Assembly: GCA_944358665.1 (NCBI GenBank)
Contig: CALVRP010000072.1
Location: 1-9,924, forward strand
Direction: 5' to 3'
DNA: 9,924 nucleotides
From: an uncultured Bacilli bacterium
Lineage (GTDB): Bacteria > Bacillota_I > Bacilli_A > RF39 > UBA660
The translations under genes and the position numbers were made by a program. Positions 1 to 7,070 of this stretch are shown one piece after another. Position 1 is the stretch's first letter, and every line of letters starts with the position of its first letter. A model generated the notes under the pieces. That model was not told where the DNA came from. It saw nothing but the letters and a program-made list of their open reading frames with translations, and did not search any database.

Positions 1-290
1 CCGGAGAGACTGATGACTTTTCCGTAAGTCATCATATAAAATTATTAAATAAATATTTAGGAAAAAGAAAAATTGACGCAGTTGTTTTAAATACAGGTGT
101 TATTTCTGAAGAAATAATTCGAAAATATGAAAGTAAAGAGGATAAAGATTTAGTTCATATTGATTATGAAAATTTAAAAAAGTTAAATGTTGATTTAATT
201 GAAGGTGATTATGTAAAATTAGAAAAAAATAGAATTCGTCATAATTCTTTAAGAGTTGCGATAAATATTCTGTCATATTTAATAGATTAG
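1..290 (+). CDS. yvcK: YvcK/CofD-like gluconeogenesis factor, C-terminal part (5' truncated)
   Basis: This is the last 95 codons of a gene that enters from the left edge; the reading frame starts at base 3 and stops with TAG at 288-290. The visible protein begins GETDDFSVSHHIKLLN and continues with KYLGKRKIDAVVLNTG, which matches the conserved C-terminal half of YvcK (family pattern GETD-x-(F/Y)-(S/T)-V-S-x-H-I-K-A-L followed by a KxIDxVxxNxG strand). YvcK proteins bind UDP-sugars in a Rossmann-like fold and link carbon source, cell shape and peptidoglycan synthesis in Bacillus. The gene is 11 bases upstream of whiA, the usual order of the rapZ-yvcK-whiA cluster, so rapZ would be expected further left. 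The N-terminal half and its substrate-binding residues lie outside the window. Confidence 0.9.
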   Translation, partial: GETDDFSVSHHIKLLNKYLGKRKIDAVVLNTGVISEEIIRKYESKEDKDLVHIDYENLKKLNVDLIEGDYVKLEKNRIRHNSLRVAINILSYLID

Positions 291-301
291 AAGGTGAAAA
301 C

Positions 302-1213
302 ATGTCTTTTACTAGTAGAACTAAAGATGAACTTAGCAAATTAGAATTTACTAATATGGAAAATATATCAGAATTATCAGCTATAATTCAAAGTAATGCT
401 GTTATTACTGACAAAATAACTTTAATAACTGAAAATAGTAGCGTAGCTAGAAGAATATATACTTTAATAAAAAAAATATTTAATATTAATTCAAAAATAA
501 CAATTAGAAAAGGTTATAATTATAGTAAAAAACTACATTATATATTAGAAATCAATCAAAATGTTAATAGTGTTTTGAAGACATTAGGAATCCAAAAGGA
601 AAAACCGGATACATTTATATATGCCGATGATGATTTAGTGCGTGCATATTTCAAAGGTGTCTTTATCATGTGCGGAAGTATAAATGACCCTAAAACTTCA
701 AGATATCATTTAGAGTTTAATTTAACTAATAACAAATATGCTGAATTTATTTCTAATTTATTGAATAAGTATGATTTAAATAGTAAAGTTCTAATTAGGG
801 AAAATAGATATATGGTTTACATAAAAGAAGCCGAAAAAATAAGTGACTTTTTAAGACTTATAGGAGCTTATAATGCCGTATTATATTATGAAGATATTCG
901 TATATATCGTGATCATAAAAATATGACTAATAGATTAAATAATTGTGAACAAGCTAATGTTGAAAAGACTATTGAAACTGCGAATAACCAATTAAGAGAT
1001 ATAAAATTTTTAGAAGAAAAAGATTGTTTTGTCCTATTAAATGAAAAGGAAAAAGAAGCAGCGACATATAGGAAAAAATATCCAGAAGCATCTTTGGTAG
1101 AACTCAGTGAAATTGTATCTTTGGAAACGGGAGTTCATATTAGTAAATCAGGACTATATCATAGATTTCGTAAAATTAAGGATTTTGCTGATAAAATAAG
1201 AAATAAAAAATAA
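302..1213 (+). CDS. whiA: DNA-binding protein WhiA
   Basis: WhiA is a transcription-factor-like protein with a LAGLIDADG homing-endonuclease-type N-terminal fold lacking nuclease function, and a C-terminal helix-turn-helix. It controls sporulation septation in Streptomyces and affects division and chromosome segregation in Bacillus. At 303 aa it is near family length. Visible signatures are ELSAI at residues 24-28, the block FKGVFIMCGSINDP at 117-130 followed by a YHLEF strand, RLNNCEQANVEKT at 211-223, and the C-terminal helix-turn-helix at about 258-300 containing ASLVELSEI and HISKSGLYHRFRKI. The start at 302 is preceded by AAGGTG at 291-296 with five bases of spacing. The 11-base gap to yvcK implies cotranscription. 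The LAGLIDADG-like core is degenerate (KGVFIMCGS), as is normal for WhiA. Confidence 0.95.
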   Translation: MSFTSRTKDELSKLEFTNMENISELSAIIQSNAVITDKITLITENSSVARRIYTLIKKIFNINSKITIRKGYNYSKKLHYILEINQNVNSVLKTLGIQKEKPDTFIYADDDLVRAYFKGVFIMCGSINDPKTSRYHLEFNLTNNKYAEFISNLLNKYDLNSKVLIRENRYMVYIKEAEKISDFLRLIGAYNAVLYYEDIRIYRDHKNMTNRLNNCEQANVEKTIETANNQLRDIKFLEEKDCFVLLNEKEKEAATYRKKYPEASLVELSEIVSLETGVHISKSGLYHRFRKIKDFADKIRNKK

Positions 1214-1242
1214 CAAATTGTTGTTTTTTACGTAACAATTTG
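1214..1242. repeat. 9+9 bp inverted repeat, operator-like
   Basis: CAAATTGTT at 1214-1222 is repeated in perfect inverted form as AACAATTTG at 1234-1242, with 11 bases between. It begins on the base after the whiA stop codon. The left arm overlaps the start of the proposed -35 element (1221-1226) and the right arm ends inside the extended -10. That position suits a repressor-binding site, but the arms could also form a weak RNA hairpin at the end of the whiA message. No T-run follows, so it is not itself a convincing terminator. The binding protein is unknown. Confidence 0.55.
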
Positions 1243-1249
1243 ATATAAT
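1221..1249 (+). promoter_or_regulatory. Sigma-A-type promoter with extended -10, upstream of the terminator hairpin
   Basis: TTGTTT at 1221-1226 (matches the first three bases of TTGACA) is separated by 17 bases from a perfect TATAAT at 1244-1249. That hexamer is preceded by TGA, giving an extended -10 (TGnTATAAT). The predicted start of transcription is about 1256, inside the A-run that opens the terminator hairpin at 1250-1304. RNA made here would therefore meet a terminator almost at once, so the unit would yield either a tiny transcript or an attenuated message for the downstream operon. The promoter assignment rests on sequence match only. Confidence 0.5.
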
Positions 1250-1304
1250 AAAAAAACACAGTTATTACTCATTTCCCGTCTCAGAGTATAACTGTGTTTT
1301 TTTT
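1250..1304 (+). terminator. Intrinsic terminator after whiA (stem-loop plus T8)
   Basis: The left arm, ACACAGTTAT followed by ACTC (one bulged T), pairs with GAGTATAACTGTGT on the right; the A-run at 1250-1256 and the T-run at 1297-1304 extend the stem. The loop is about 13 bases (1271-1283) and contains TTTCCCGTCTC. The mirrored A-run and T-run mean it could stop transcription from both sides. It separates yvcK-whiA from the DHH-rplI-dnaB operon. It may also be the 3' end of the short RNA proposed for the promoter at 1221-1249. Confidence 0.8.
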
Positions 1305-1313
1305 CTTATATTA

Positions 1314-1342
1314 TAGAAATAAAATTAAATTTATAGTATAAT
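1314..1342 (+). promoter_or_regulatory. Promoter for the DHH-rplI-dnaB operon
   Basis: A perfect TATAAT lies at 1337-1342, with a weak TAGAAA (four of six matches to TTGACA) 17 bases upstream at 1314-1319. Transcription would begin near 1349, just before the SD AAGGTG at 1350-1355. This means the ATG at 1344 would lie upstream of the message and cannot be the start used from this promoter. It also gives a very short leader of about 13 bases. Confidence 0.55.
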
Positions 1343-1361
1343 TATGTATAAGGTGACTGAA

Positions 1362-2333
1362 ATGGAATATTTATTTGAAAAATTAACCCAAAATATAAAA
1401 TCTCATGACAATATAATATTAATGACACATAAGAGGCCTGACTTAGATGGTATGGGTTCTTGTATTGCTTTATCAAAAATTATTGAAAGTATGAAAAAAG
1501 AAGTATATATTGTTTATCCTAAAGAGCAAGTAAATGTTTCTTTAGAAAAAGGTATTAAAGCAATAACTAATCAAAAAATTAAAATTAATTTCTTAACCGT
1601 AGATGAAATAGAAGAAAAAATTAATGATAATACTTTACTGATAGTTTTAGATACTCAAAAGCCAGAACTAGTAGAAAATGCCGAGTTATTAGATAAGATA
1701 AAAGATATTTTTGTTATTGACCATCATATGAATAGCTCAAGTCATATTGATAAAGCTATTTTTGAATATATTAATTCAAATAAGTCAAGTATTGTTGAAA
1801 TTATGGCTAATTATTTAAAATATTTAAACAAAAACTTAGACTCTATAATTATTACAGTTATGCTAGCTGGTATGGAAATAGATACTAATGGATATAATTT
1901 AAAAACTTCTGAAAACACCTTTAAAACAGCAGCTTATTTAACTAAGAAAGGTGCTGATTCAATTATAAAACAAGAGATTTTAAAAGGTTCTCGCGAAGAC
2001 TTTATTAGAAGACATAACTGCATAAAAAATAGTTATTATATCAAAGATAAATATTGGTTATGTGAGATGCCTGATGAGATATATGATAATGTAGATTTAG
2101 CTATAGTAGCTGATGAGATGCTTAGATTTGAAGATGTGGAAGTCTCTTTTACTGTAGGAAAAATAGAAGAAAATGTTGTTGGTGTCAGTGCGAGATCAAT
2201 GGGTAAAGTAAGTGCTGGAATTATTATGAGTTCTATTGGTGGTGGTGGCCATGTAACTGATGCGGCTGCTCAAATAAAAGGAAAAACTATTAAAGAAGTT
2301 GTTGATATGATTAAAAAAGCAATAGAGGAGTGA
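1362..2333 (+). CDS. Stand-alone DHH/DHHA1 phosphodiesterase, GdpP catalytic-domain type
   Basis: This is a DHH-superfamily phosphoesterase of 323 aa. Residues 22-33 (THKRPDLDGMGS) hold the first metal-binding motif, D97 the second, IDHH at 119-122 the name motif, and D174 in MEIDTNGY the fourth; the DHHA1 domain ends with GGGGHVTDAAAQ at 293-304. The sequence after D174 (TFKTAAYLTKKGADS, VGVSARSMGKV) resembles the C-terminus of GdpP/YybT, which hydrolyses cyclic di-AMP, more than NrnA. The position before rplI-dnaB is also that of gdpP in Bacillus. The membrane helices, PAS and degenerate GGDEF domains of full GdpP (about 650 aa) are absent. I start it at ATG 1362, six bases after AAGGTG, rather than at ATG 1344, which abuts the -10. 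It ends TGA, directly followed by an in-frame TAA, and shares its end with the rplI SD (GAGGAG, 2325-2330). The substrate (c-di-AMP, pApA or short RNA) is inferred. Confidence 0.85.
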   Translation: MEYLFEKLTQNIKSHDNIILMTHKRPDLDGMGSCIALSKIIESMKKEVYIVYPKEQVNVSLEKGIKAITNQKIKINFLTVDEIEEKINDNTLLIVLDTQKPELVENAELLDKIKDIFVIDHHMNSSSHIDKAIFEYINSNKSSIVEIMANYLKYLNKNLDSIIITVMLAGMEIDTNGYNLKTSENTFKTAAYLTKKGADSIIKQEILKGSREDFIRRHNCIKNSYYIKDKYWLCEMPDEIYDNVDLAIVADEMLRFEDVEVSFTVGKIEENVVGVSARSMGKVSAGIIMSSIGGGGHVTDAAAQIKGKTIKEVVDMIKKAIEE

Positions 2334-2337
2334 TAAA

Positions 2338-2775
2338 ATGCGTGTTATTCTATTAGAAGATGTTAAAAAACAAGGAAAAAAAGGCGATATAAAAACAGTT
2401 AAAGATGGTTATGGCATGTATTTAATAAATAATCATTTAGCAATTAAGGAAACAGAAGGTAGTATTGATGTTTTAAAAAAACAAAATAAAGAAAAAGCTG
2501 AAAAAGAAGCAAAAAAACTTGAAGAAGCTAAAATTTTAAAAGAAAAATTAGAAAAAATAAAGTTAACTTTCAAAGTAAAAACTGGTCAAAATGATCAAGT
2601 TTTTGGAACTATTAGTACTAAGCAAATCGCTAACAAATTAAAAGATGAAGGTTTTAATATTGATAAAAAGAAAATAGTTTTAGATGTTGCTGTAAATACA
2701 CTAGGAATTACTAATGTCAAAGTTTTACTACACAAAGGAATTACAGCTAATCTAAAAATCGAATTACAGAAGTAA
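2338..2775 (+). CDS. rplI: 50S ribosomal protein L9
   Basis: L9 binds 23S rRNA domain V through its N-terminal domain and extends a long helix that helps hold neighbouring ribosomes apart and maintain frame. The protein starts MRVILLEDVKKQGKKGD, followed by VKDGYGMYLINNHLAI at about 21-36, the rRNA-binding N-domain signature. A Lys/Glu-rich connecting helix at about 41-75 comes next, then a C-terminal domain (TFKVKTGQNDQVFGTISTKQ onward). Its 145 aa is close to the usual 148-150. Initiation uses GAGGAG at 2325-2330, inside the end of the preceding gene, so translation is probably coupled. It sits 9 bases before dnaB, the conserved Bacillus-type order. Confidence 0.97.
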   Translation: MRVILLEDVKKQGKKGDIKTVKDGYGMYLINNHLAIKETEGSIDVLKKQNKEKAEKEAKKLEEAKILKEKLEKIKLTFKVKTGQNDQVFGTISTKQIANKLKDEGFNIDKKKIVLDVAVNTLGITNVKVLLHKGITANLKIELQK

Positions 2776-2784
2776 GGTGATAAG

Positions 2785-4128
2785 ATGAACGAGAGATCTC
2801 TCCCTCATAATTTAGATGCGGAAAAAGCGGTAATTGGATCAATGTTTTTAAGTAAATATGCTTTAGGAACTATTGTAGAAGAATTATCGAAAGAAGATTT
2901 TTATTTAGATGCCCATCAAAGAATTTTTGAGGTGGTTAAGTATTTAGCGGAAATTGGTACACCAATAGATATAACAACAGTTACTGCTGAACTAGATAAA
3001 AGAAAAATATTAGGGAATGTTGGTGGTGTTGAATATTTGGCCGAAATTATTAATTTTGTGCCAACAGCTGCCAATGCTAGCGAATATGTAAAAATCGTTT
3101 ATAATACAGCGTTAAGAAGAAGTTTAATTGAAACCGCTACTAAAATAGCTGGTGAAGGGTTCTCTAGTTCTGATGACATTGGAGACTTATTAGATAATGC
3201 TGAAAAACAATTGTTTGATGTTATTAAGAATCGTAAAGGTTCTGAATTTAGAAGCATACAAGATGTCTTATTTAAAGCTCAAGCTGATTTAGAAAAATTA
3301 GCTTCACAAAAAGGTGAAATCACTGGTGTTCCAAGTGGTTTTTACGATATAGACCGGTTAACTAGTGGTTTTCATGAAAATGAATTAATAATAATAGCGG
3401 CCCGTCCTGCTATGGGTAAAACTGCTTTTGCTTTAAACTTGGCGGTTAATATTGCGGTTAATGCCAAAAAAACTGTGGCATTATTTAATATGGAAATGGG
3501 AGCCGAGCAGTTAATCAGTAGAATGCTTGCTTCTGTTGGCCAAATTGAAATGAATAAACTTCGTACGGGAAAACTTGAACATCAAGATTGGAAGCGAATT
3601 AATGAAGCCATTAGTCGTCTGGCTGATACAAAAATGTTTATTGATGATACTCCAGGTATGACTGTTAGTGAAATTAGAGCAAAATGTCGGAGATTAGCTA
3701 ATTCTAATGATGGACTTGATATTGTTATTATTGACTACTTACAATTAATTAGTGGAAGTGCTAAATATGCCGGACAAAGACAACAAGAAGTTTCAGAAAT
3801 TTCTAGATCGTTAAAAACCATGGCTATGGAGTTAAATATCCCAGTAATTGCCCTTGCTCAACTCTCACGTAGCGTTGAAGGAAGAGAAGATAAAAGACCA
3901 CTTTTAAGTGACTTAAGGGAATCTGGATCAATCGAACAAGATGCTGATATTGTTGCCTTTCTTTATCGAGATGACTACTATAATAAAGAGAGCGCGATTG
4001 ATGAATCAACCAGTAAAAGCGAATTTATTATTGGAAAACATCGTAACGGACCAACCGCAACAATTGATTTGATCTTTAAAAGGAATACTAGTTCATTTTT
4101 TAATATGGATAATAGGGAGGTGAATTAA
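2785..4128 (+). CDS. dnaB: Replicative DNA helicase DnaB (DnaC in Bacillus naming)
   Basis: This is the hexameric 5'-3' helicase that unwinds DNA at the replication fork and carries primase. It is full length (447 aa). The N-terminal domain (about 1-150, starting LPHNLDAEKAVIGSM) binds primase and shapes the ring. The RecA-like C-terminal domain has Walker A ARPAMGKT at 206-213, Walker B-type IVIIDYLQL at 313-321, and the conserved run PVIALAQLSRSVEGR followed by LSDLRESGSIEQDADI (about 353-389). The C-terminal KHRNGPTATIDLIFKR is intact. The start has AAGGTG at 2774-2779 five bases upstream, overlapping the rplI stop. Its stop TAA overlaps the ATG of the next gene (TAATG), so the M23 peptidase is translationally linked. 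No intein or insertion is visible. Confidence 0.98.
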   Translation: MNERSLPHNLDAEKAVIGSMFLSKYALGTIVEELSKEDFYLDAHQRIFEVVKYLAEIGTPIDITTVTAELDKRKILGNVGGVEYLAEIINFVPTAANASEYVKIVYNTALRRSLIETATKIAGEGFSSSDDIGDLLDNAEKQLFDVIKNRKGSEFRSIQDVLFKAQADLEKLASQKGEITGVPSGFYDIDRLTSGFHENELIIIAARPAMGKTAFALNLAVNIAVNAKKTVALFNMEMGAEQLISRMLASVGQIEMNKLRTGKLEHQDWKRINEAISRLADTKMFIDDTPGMTVSEIRAKCRRLANSNDGLDIVIIDYLQLISGSAKYAGQRQQEVSEISRSLKTMAMELNIPVIALAQLSRSVEGREDKRPLLSDLRESGSIEQDADIVAFLYRDDYYNKESAIDESTSKSEFIIGKHRNGPTATIDLIFKRNTSSFFNMDNREVN

Positions 4129-5618
4129 TGCGAAAATTTTGGGTTATATTAATGATTATTTTAATCGTATTAGCGATACCTATATTGGGTTTTGGTTATG
4201 CCAAAGTAACTGAACCTAATACTTATTATAAGGTTTATTATGAGGGACAAACTCTAGGTGTTATTTCGTCAGCTGAAGAACTAGAAAAATATATAAATAA
4301 TAATGGAAAAGTTTATAAAAATAAATATGACACAGATGAAGTATATGCGCCTAATGGTGTTCAAGTTAAAAAATTAGTAACTTATGATGGGAAACTTGAC
4401 TCGGTTAAAGAAGTTTATAAAAAAATAAAAGATGAAGATGATTTTACTATCAAAGGTTATGATATGGCTATAAAAAAGGAAACTACTGATAAAGATGAAG
4501 AAAATAAAGGAAAAGTAACTACAACACATGTTTATGTCTTAGATCAGGATATATTTAAAGAGGCTGTTGAAATTTTAATTAAAACTTTTGTTGGTGAAGA
4601 AGAATACCAAGCTTACCTTGATGACAATCAAAGTGAAATACAAGCAACTGGTGAGATTATTGAAAATGTTTATGTAGATGAGGATATAACTGTTAAAGAA
4701 ACAAAAATACCTGTTACTGAAAAAATATATACTGATGCTGAAGAACTAGCTAGATTTTTGTTATATGGTGACGATTATAAAGAAAGTACTTATACCGTAA
4801 AAGCCGGAGATACTATTGAAAATGTGGCTTTTGCTAACCAAATAAATCCATCAGAATTATTACTTTCTAATGAAGAATTGACCAGCGAAAGTAATTTATT
4901 ATATCCTGGACAACAACTTAAAATTGCGCAAATAAATACTCAAATAAGTATTGTTGAAGAAAGTTATGTTGTAGAAGATGTTGAAAGTGCTTATAGTACA
5001 GAAGAAAAATATGATGATACCATTTTGATTGGTAATGATAAAGTTATTCAAGAAGGGCAAAATGGTTTAGATAGGGTATCTCAAGATGTTAGGCAAGTTA
5101 ATGGGGAAATTACATACGTTAATCCACGTAATAAGGAAGTTTTAAAAAGTCCTGTTAATAAAGTTGTTTTAAAAGGTAGTAAGTATGTACCGGATGTAGG
5201 AAGTTTAACTAACTGGGGCTGGCCAACAGATAGTGGCTGGACTTTAAGTAGTGGTTATTCGTATCGTTCAAATCCATTTGGTGGCGGCCGTGAATTACAC
5301 ACAGGGCTAGATATTTCTGGTACTGGTTATGGGTCAAAAATTTATGCGACAAACAATGGTAGGGTCATTATTGCTGAATATCATTATAGTTATGGTAATT
5401 ATGTTGTTATTGATCATAATAATGGTTATATGACTTTATATGCGCATATGTCTAAAATAGCTGCAAAGGTTGGCCAAGTTGTAGAACGTGGTGAAGTGAT
5501 TGGCTATGTTGGTATGACTGGTTCCGCAACCGGACCACATGTTCATTATGAAGTTTGGGATGGTTGTCGTTACTGTGATGTTAATCCTTCAGTTCTTTAT
5601 CCTAATGGTTATCGTTAA
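4128..5618 (+). CDS. Membrane-anchored LysM-G5-M23 family peptidase
   Basis: This is a cell-wall hydrolase of 496 aa. Residues 4-24 form an uncleaved signal anchor (FWVILMIILIVLAIPILGFG). A charged region of unknown fold follows to about 215. A LysM peptidoglycan-binding repeat lies at about 221-266 (TYTVKAGDTIENVA ... LLYPGQQLKI). A G5-type domain follows at about 272-352 (VIQEGQNGLDRVS and VLKSPVNKVVLKG). The C-terminal M23 zinc metallopeptidase at about 378-492 has all ligands: H391 and D395 in HTGLD, H440 in YAH, and H471/H473 in HVHYEVW. It therefore looks catalytically competent, as an endopeptidase cutting stem-peptide cross-links. A strong SD GGGAGGTG at 4115-4122 lies five bases before the ATG, which overlaps the dnaB stop. 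The overlap with walJ suggests a joint role in wall homeostasis. Exact bond specificity cannot be read from sequence. Confidence 0.92.
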   Translation: MRKFWVILMIILIVLAIPILGFGYAKVTEPNTYYKVYYEGQTLGVISSAEELEKYINNNGKVYKNKYDTDEVYAPNGVQVKKLVTYDGKLDSVKEVYKKIKDEDDFTIKGYDMAIKKETTDKDEENKGKVTTTHVYVLDQDIFKEAVEILIKTFVGEEEYQAYLDDNQSEIQATGEIIENVYVDEDITVKETKIPVTEKIYTDAEELARFLLYGDDYKESTYTVKAGDTIENVAFANQINPSELLLSNEELTSESNLLYPGQQLKIAQINTQISIVEESYVVEDVESAYSTEEKYDDTILIGNDKVIQEGQNGLDRVSQDVRQVNGEITYVNPRNKEVLKSPVNKVVLKGSKYVPDVGSLTNWGWPTDSGWTLSSGYSYRSNPFGGGRELHTGLDISGTGYGSKIYATNNGRVIIAEYHYSYGNYVVIDHNNGYMTLYAHMSKIAAKVGQVVERGEVIGYVGMTGSATGPHVHYEVWDGCRYCDVNPSVLYPNGYR

Positions 5619-6376
5619 TGAAAGTAAGCGTTTTAGCAAGCGGTAGTAAAGGAAACTGCACCTATATTGAGACTGAAGGAACTAAGTCATTAATAGACCT
5701 TGGTATGAGTTGTGCCTATGTTGAAAAAACTTTAAAAAGTATGAATATAGATCCAAATGAAATAGAAAGAATATTTATTACCCATGCACATACTGATCAC
5801 ATTGGTGGATTAAAAGTATTTTTAAAAAAACATCCAGTAACCGTTTATCTAACTGAAAAAATGCTAGAAGAAATTGATTTTGAAATCGAGAATATTTGTT
5901 TTATTGATGAAGATATTCTAATTGATGATTTACTAATATCGCCAATAAAAACATCTCATGATACGGCTGATTCTAATGGATATATTTTAACTTCTAATGG
6001 AAAGTCCTTAGTGTATATAACTGACACCGGTTATATACATATGAAAAACTATCATAAATTAAAAAATAAAAATATGTATATTTTAGAAAGTAATCATGAT
6101 GTTACCATGCTTATGGAAGGAAAGTATCCTTATCATATTAAGCAAAGAATTTTAGGTGATAAAGGTCATTTATCTAATAAGGATAGTGCTTATTACTTAA
6201 GTCAGTTTACAACTGAAAAAACAGAACATATTGTTCTTGCCCATTTAAGTGAGGATAATAATGAACCAGAATTAGCTAAAGATACCCTTTATAAAACTTT
6301 TGAAAAAAGTGGTAAAAAAGTACCACAAGTAATTATCGCAAGACAAAAAGAAAGTACTGAACTTATAGAAGTATGA
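5618..6376 (+). CDS. walJ: WalJ/YycJ-type metallo-beta-lactamase fold hydrolase
   Basis: The protein is 252 aa, near the family's 260 or so. The metal-binding motif HAHTDH is at 56-61, with further ligand candidates H114 (SHDT), D136 (ITDTGY), H184 (GHLSNKDSA) and H209 (AHLSEDNNEPELA). The last two blocks are diagnostic of the YycJ/VicX branch. In Bacillus, Staphylococcus and Streptococcus this gene belongs to the walRK (yyc) operon and affects cell-wall homeostasis and replication-linked processes; nuclease activity has been reported or proposed for it. The ATG overlaps the TAA of the M23 gene by one base and has no clear SD, so expression likely depends on coupled translation. Here the gene sits next to dnaB, the M23 peptidase and rlmH, without walR or walK in the window. 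Confidence 0.92.
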   Translation: MKVSVLASGSKGNCTYIETEGTKSLIDLGMSCAYVEKTLKSMNIDPNEIERIFITHAHTDHIGGLKVFLKKHPVTVYLTEKMLEEIDFEIENICFIDEDILIDDLLISPIKTSHDTADSNGYILTSNGKSLVYITDTGYIHMKNYHKLKNKNMYILESNHDVTMLMEGKYPYHIKQRILGDKGHLSNKDSAYYLSQFTTEKTEHIVLAHLSEDNNEPELAKDTLYKTFEKSGKKVPQVIIARQKESTELIEV

Positions 6377-6819
6377 TAAAAGTTATTTGTGTTGGAAAAA
6401 TAAAAGAAAAGTTTTATAAAGAAGGGGTAAAAGAATATGAAAAGAGATTATCTAAATATACAAAGATTCAAATAATTGAGGTTAATGACGAAAAAGAAGA
6501 GATTGCTTTAAAAAAAGAATCAGAAAATATTATGAAACATATTAATGATAAAGATTATGTAATTACTTTAGAAATTGACGGCAAATCGTTATCATCAGTA
6601 GAATTTGCTGAAAAATTAGATAAAACCTTAATGGTAAATTCTAATATTGCTTTTGTTATTGGTGGTTCTTATGGGCTTGGTAATGAAGTGAAACAAAGAA
6701 GTGATTATCAGCTATCTTTTTCTAAATTAACTTTTCCTCATCAATTATTTAGAGTTATGTTTTTAGAACAACTATATCGGTGTTTTAAAATAAATAACAA
6801 AGAAACATATCATAAATAA
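6373..6819 (+). CDS. rlmH: 23S rRNA (pseudouridine-1915-N3)-methyltransferase RlmH
   Basis: RlmH is a small SPOUT-class dimer that methylates N3 of pseudouridine 1915 in helix 69 of 23S rRNA on the assembled 70S ribosome. The 148 aa protein starts MIKVICVGKIKEKF and includes EYEKRLSKYTKI. It holds the SAM-binding knot FVIGGSYGLG at 94-103, the conserved block LSFSKLTFPHQLFRV (about 114-128), and the invariant C-terminal YHK. It is slightly shorter than the usual 155-159 aa, with the loss in the middle. The ATG overlaps the walJ stop (ATGA) and there is no obvious SD, so it is translated by coupling. It closes the operon, just before a strong terminator. The walJ-(htrA)-rlmH order is also that of Bacillus. 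Confidence 0.97.
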   Translation: MIKVICVGKIKEKFYKEGVKEYEKRLSKYTKIQIIEVNDEKEEIALKKESENIMKHINDKDYVITLEIDGKSLSSVEFAEKLDKTLMVNSNIAFVIGGSYGLGNEVKQRSDYQLSFSKLTFPHQLFRVMFLEQLYRCFKINNKETYHK

Positions 6820-6820
6820 A

Positions 6821-6845
6821 AAGTCCCATTTGGGACTTATTTTTT
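6821..6845. terminator. Bidirectional intrinsic terminator between convergent genes
   Basis: AAGTCCCA and TGGGACTT form a perfect 8-bp palindromic stem with a TT turn at 6821-6838, two bases after the rlmH stop. TTATTTTTT follows on the + strand. Read from the - strand, the same stem is followed by a T-rich run (ACTTTTTATTTA). It overlaps the stop codon of the - strand HTH gene (6837-6839), so one element ends both transcription units. Confidence 0.9.
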
Positions 6846-7070
6846 GATTAAATCATCTAGTGAAACATCTAAAGCAATCGCAATTCGATAAAAAGTATCT
6901 AGAGAAAAATTTGCTTTCACTTTCTCGCTTTCTATTTGCCTAATAAAATCATGAGATAAATCAACCATTTCCGCTAGTTCAGCAGCCGTTATTCCTTCTT
7001 CTTTGCGATATTTTTTAATATTTTTTCTAATTGTATTATATATGTCATTATCATATTTAATTTTTTTCAC
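6837..7070 (-). CDS. Small XRE/Cro-type helix-turn-helix regulator
   Basis: This is a single-domain HTH_3 protein of about 77-81 aa. The DNA-binding pair is at about residues 27-48 (ITAAELAEMVDLSHDFIRQIES), followed by FSLDTFYRIAIALDVSLDDLI, the typical last two helices of the fold. No effector, protease or membrane domain is attached. Start choice: an ATG at 7079 and a GTG at 7082 are in frame, but the only SD-like AGGTG (7084-7080) touches or overlaps them. GTG at 7070 is nine bases from that SD, so I prefer it, with modest certainty. The gene is convergent with rlmH and divergent from the split surface-protein gene. An inverted repeat covers its start region, suggesting autoregulation. The target is unknown; the neighbouring surface-type gene is one candidate. 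Confidence 0.85.
   Translation of the reverse strand: MKKIKYDNDIYNTIRKNIKKYRKEEGITAAELAEMVDLSHDFIRQIESEKVKANFSLDTFYRIAIALDVSLDDLIKK

Noticed and set aside
100..339. Open frame on the - strand across the end of yvcK and start of whiA
   Set aside because: It is antisense to two well-recognised genes, has a low-complexity Leu/Asn/Phe-rich product with no domain, and has no SD of its own.
1214..1343. Riboswitch or T-box leader before the DHH-rplI operon
   Set aside because: The region is only about 130 bases and mostly the two inverted repeats; no T-box sequence, specifier loop or known riboswitch core is visible.
1344..1361. ATG 1344 as start of the DHH protein
   Set aside because: It immediately follows the -10 TATAAT, has no SD, and adds six residues not needed by the family; ATG 1362 has AAGGTG six bases upstream.
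3824..4009. 61-codon frame on the - strand within dnaB
   Set aside because: It lies opposite highly conserved DnaB motifs and its product has no recognisable features; it is a shadow of the coding strand.
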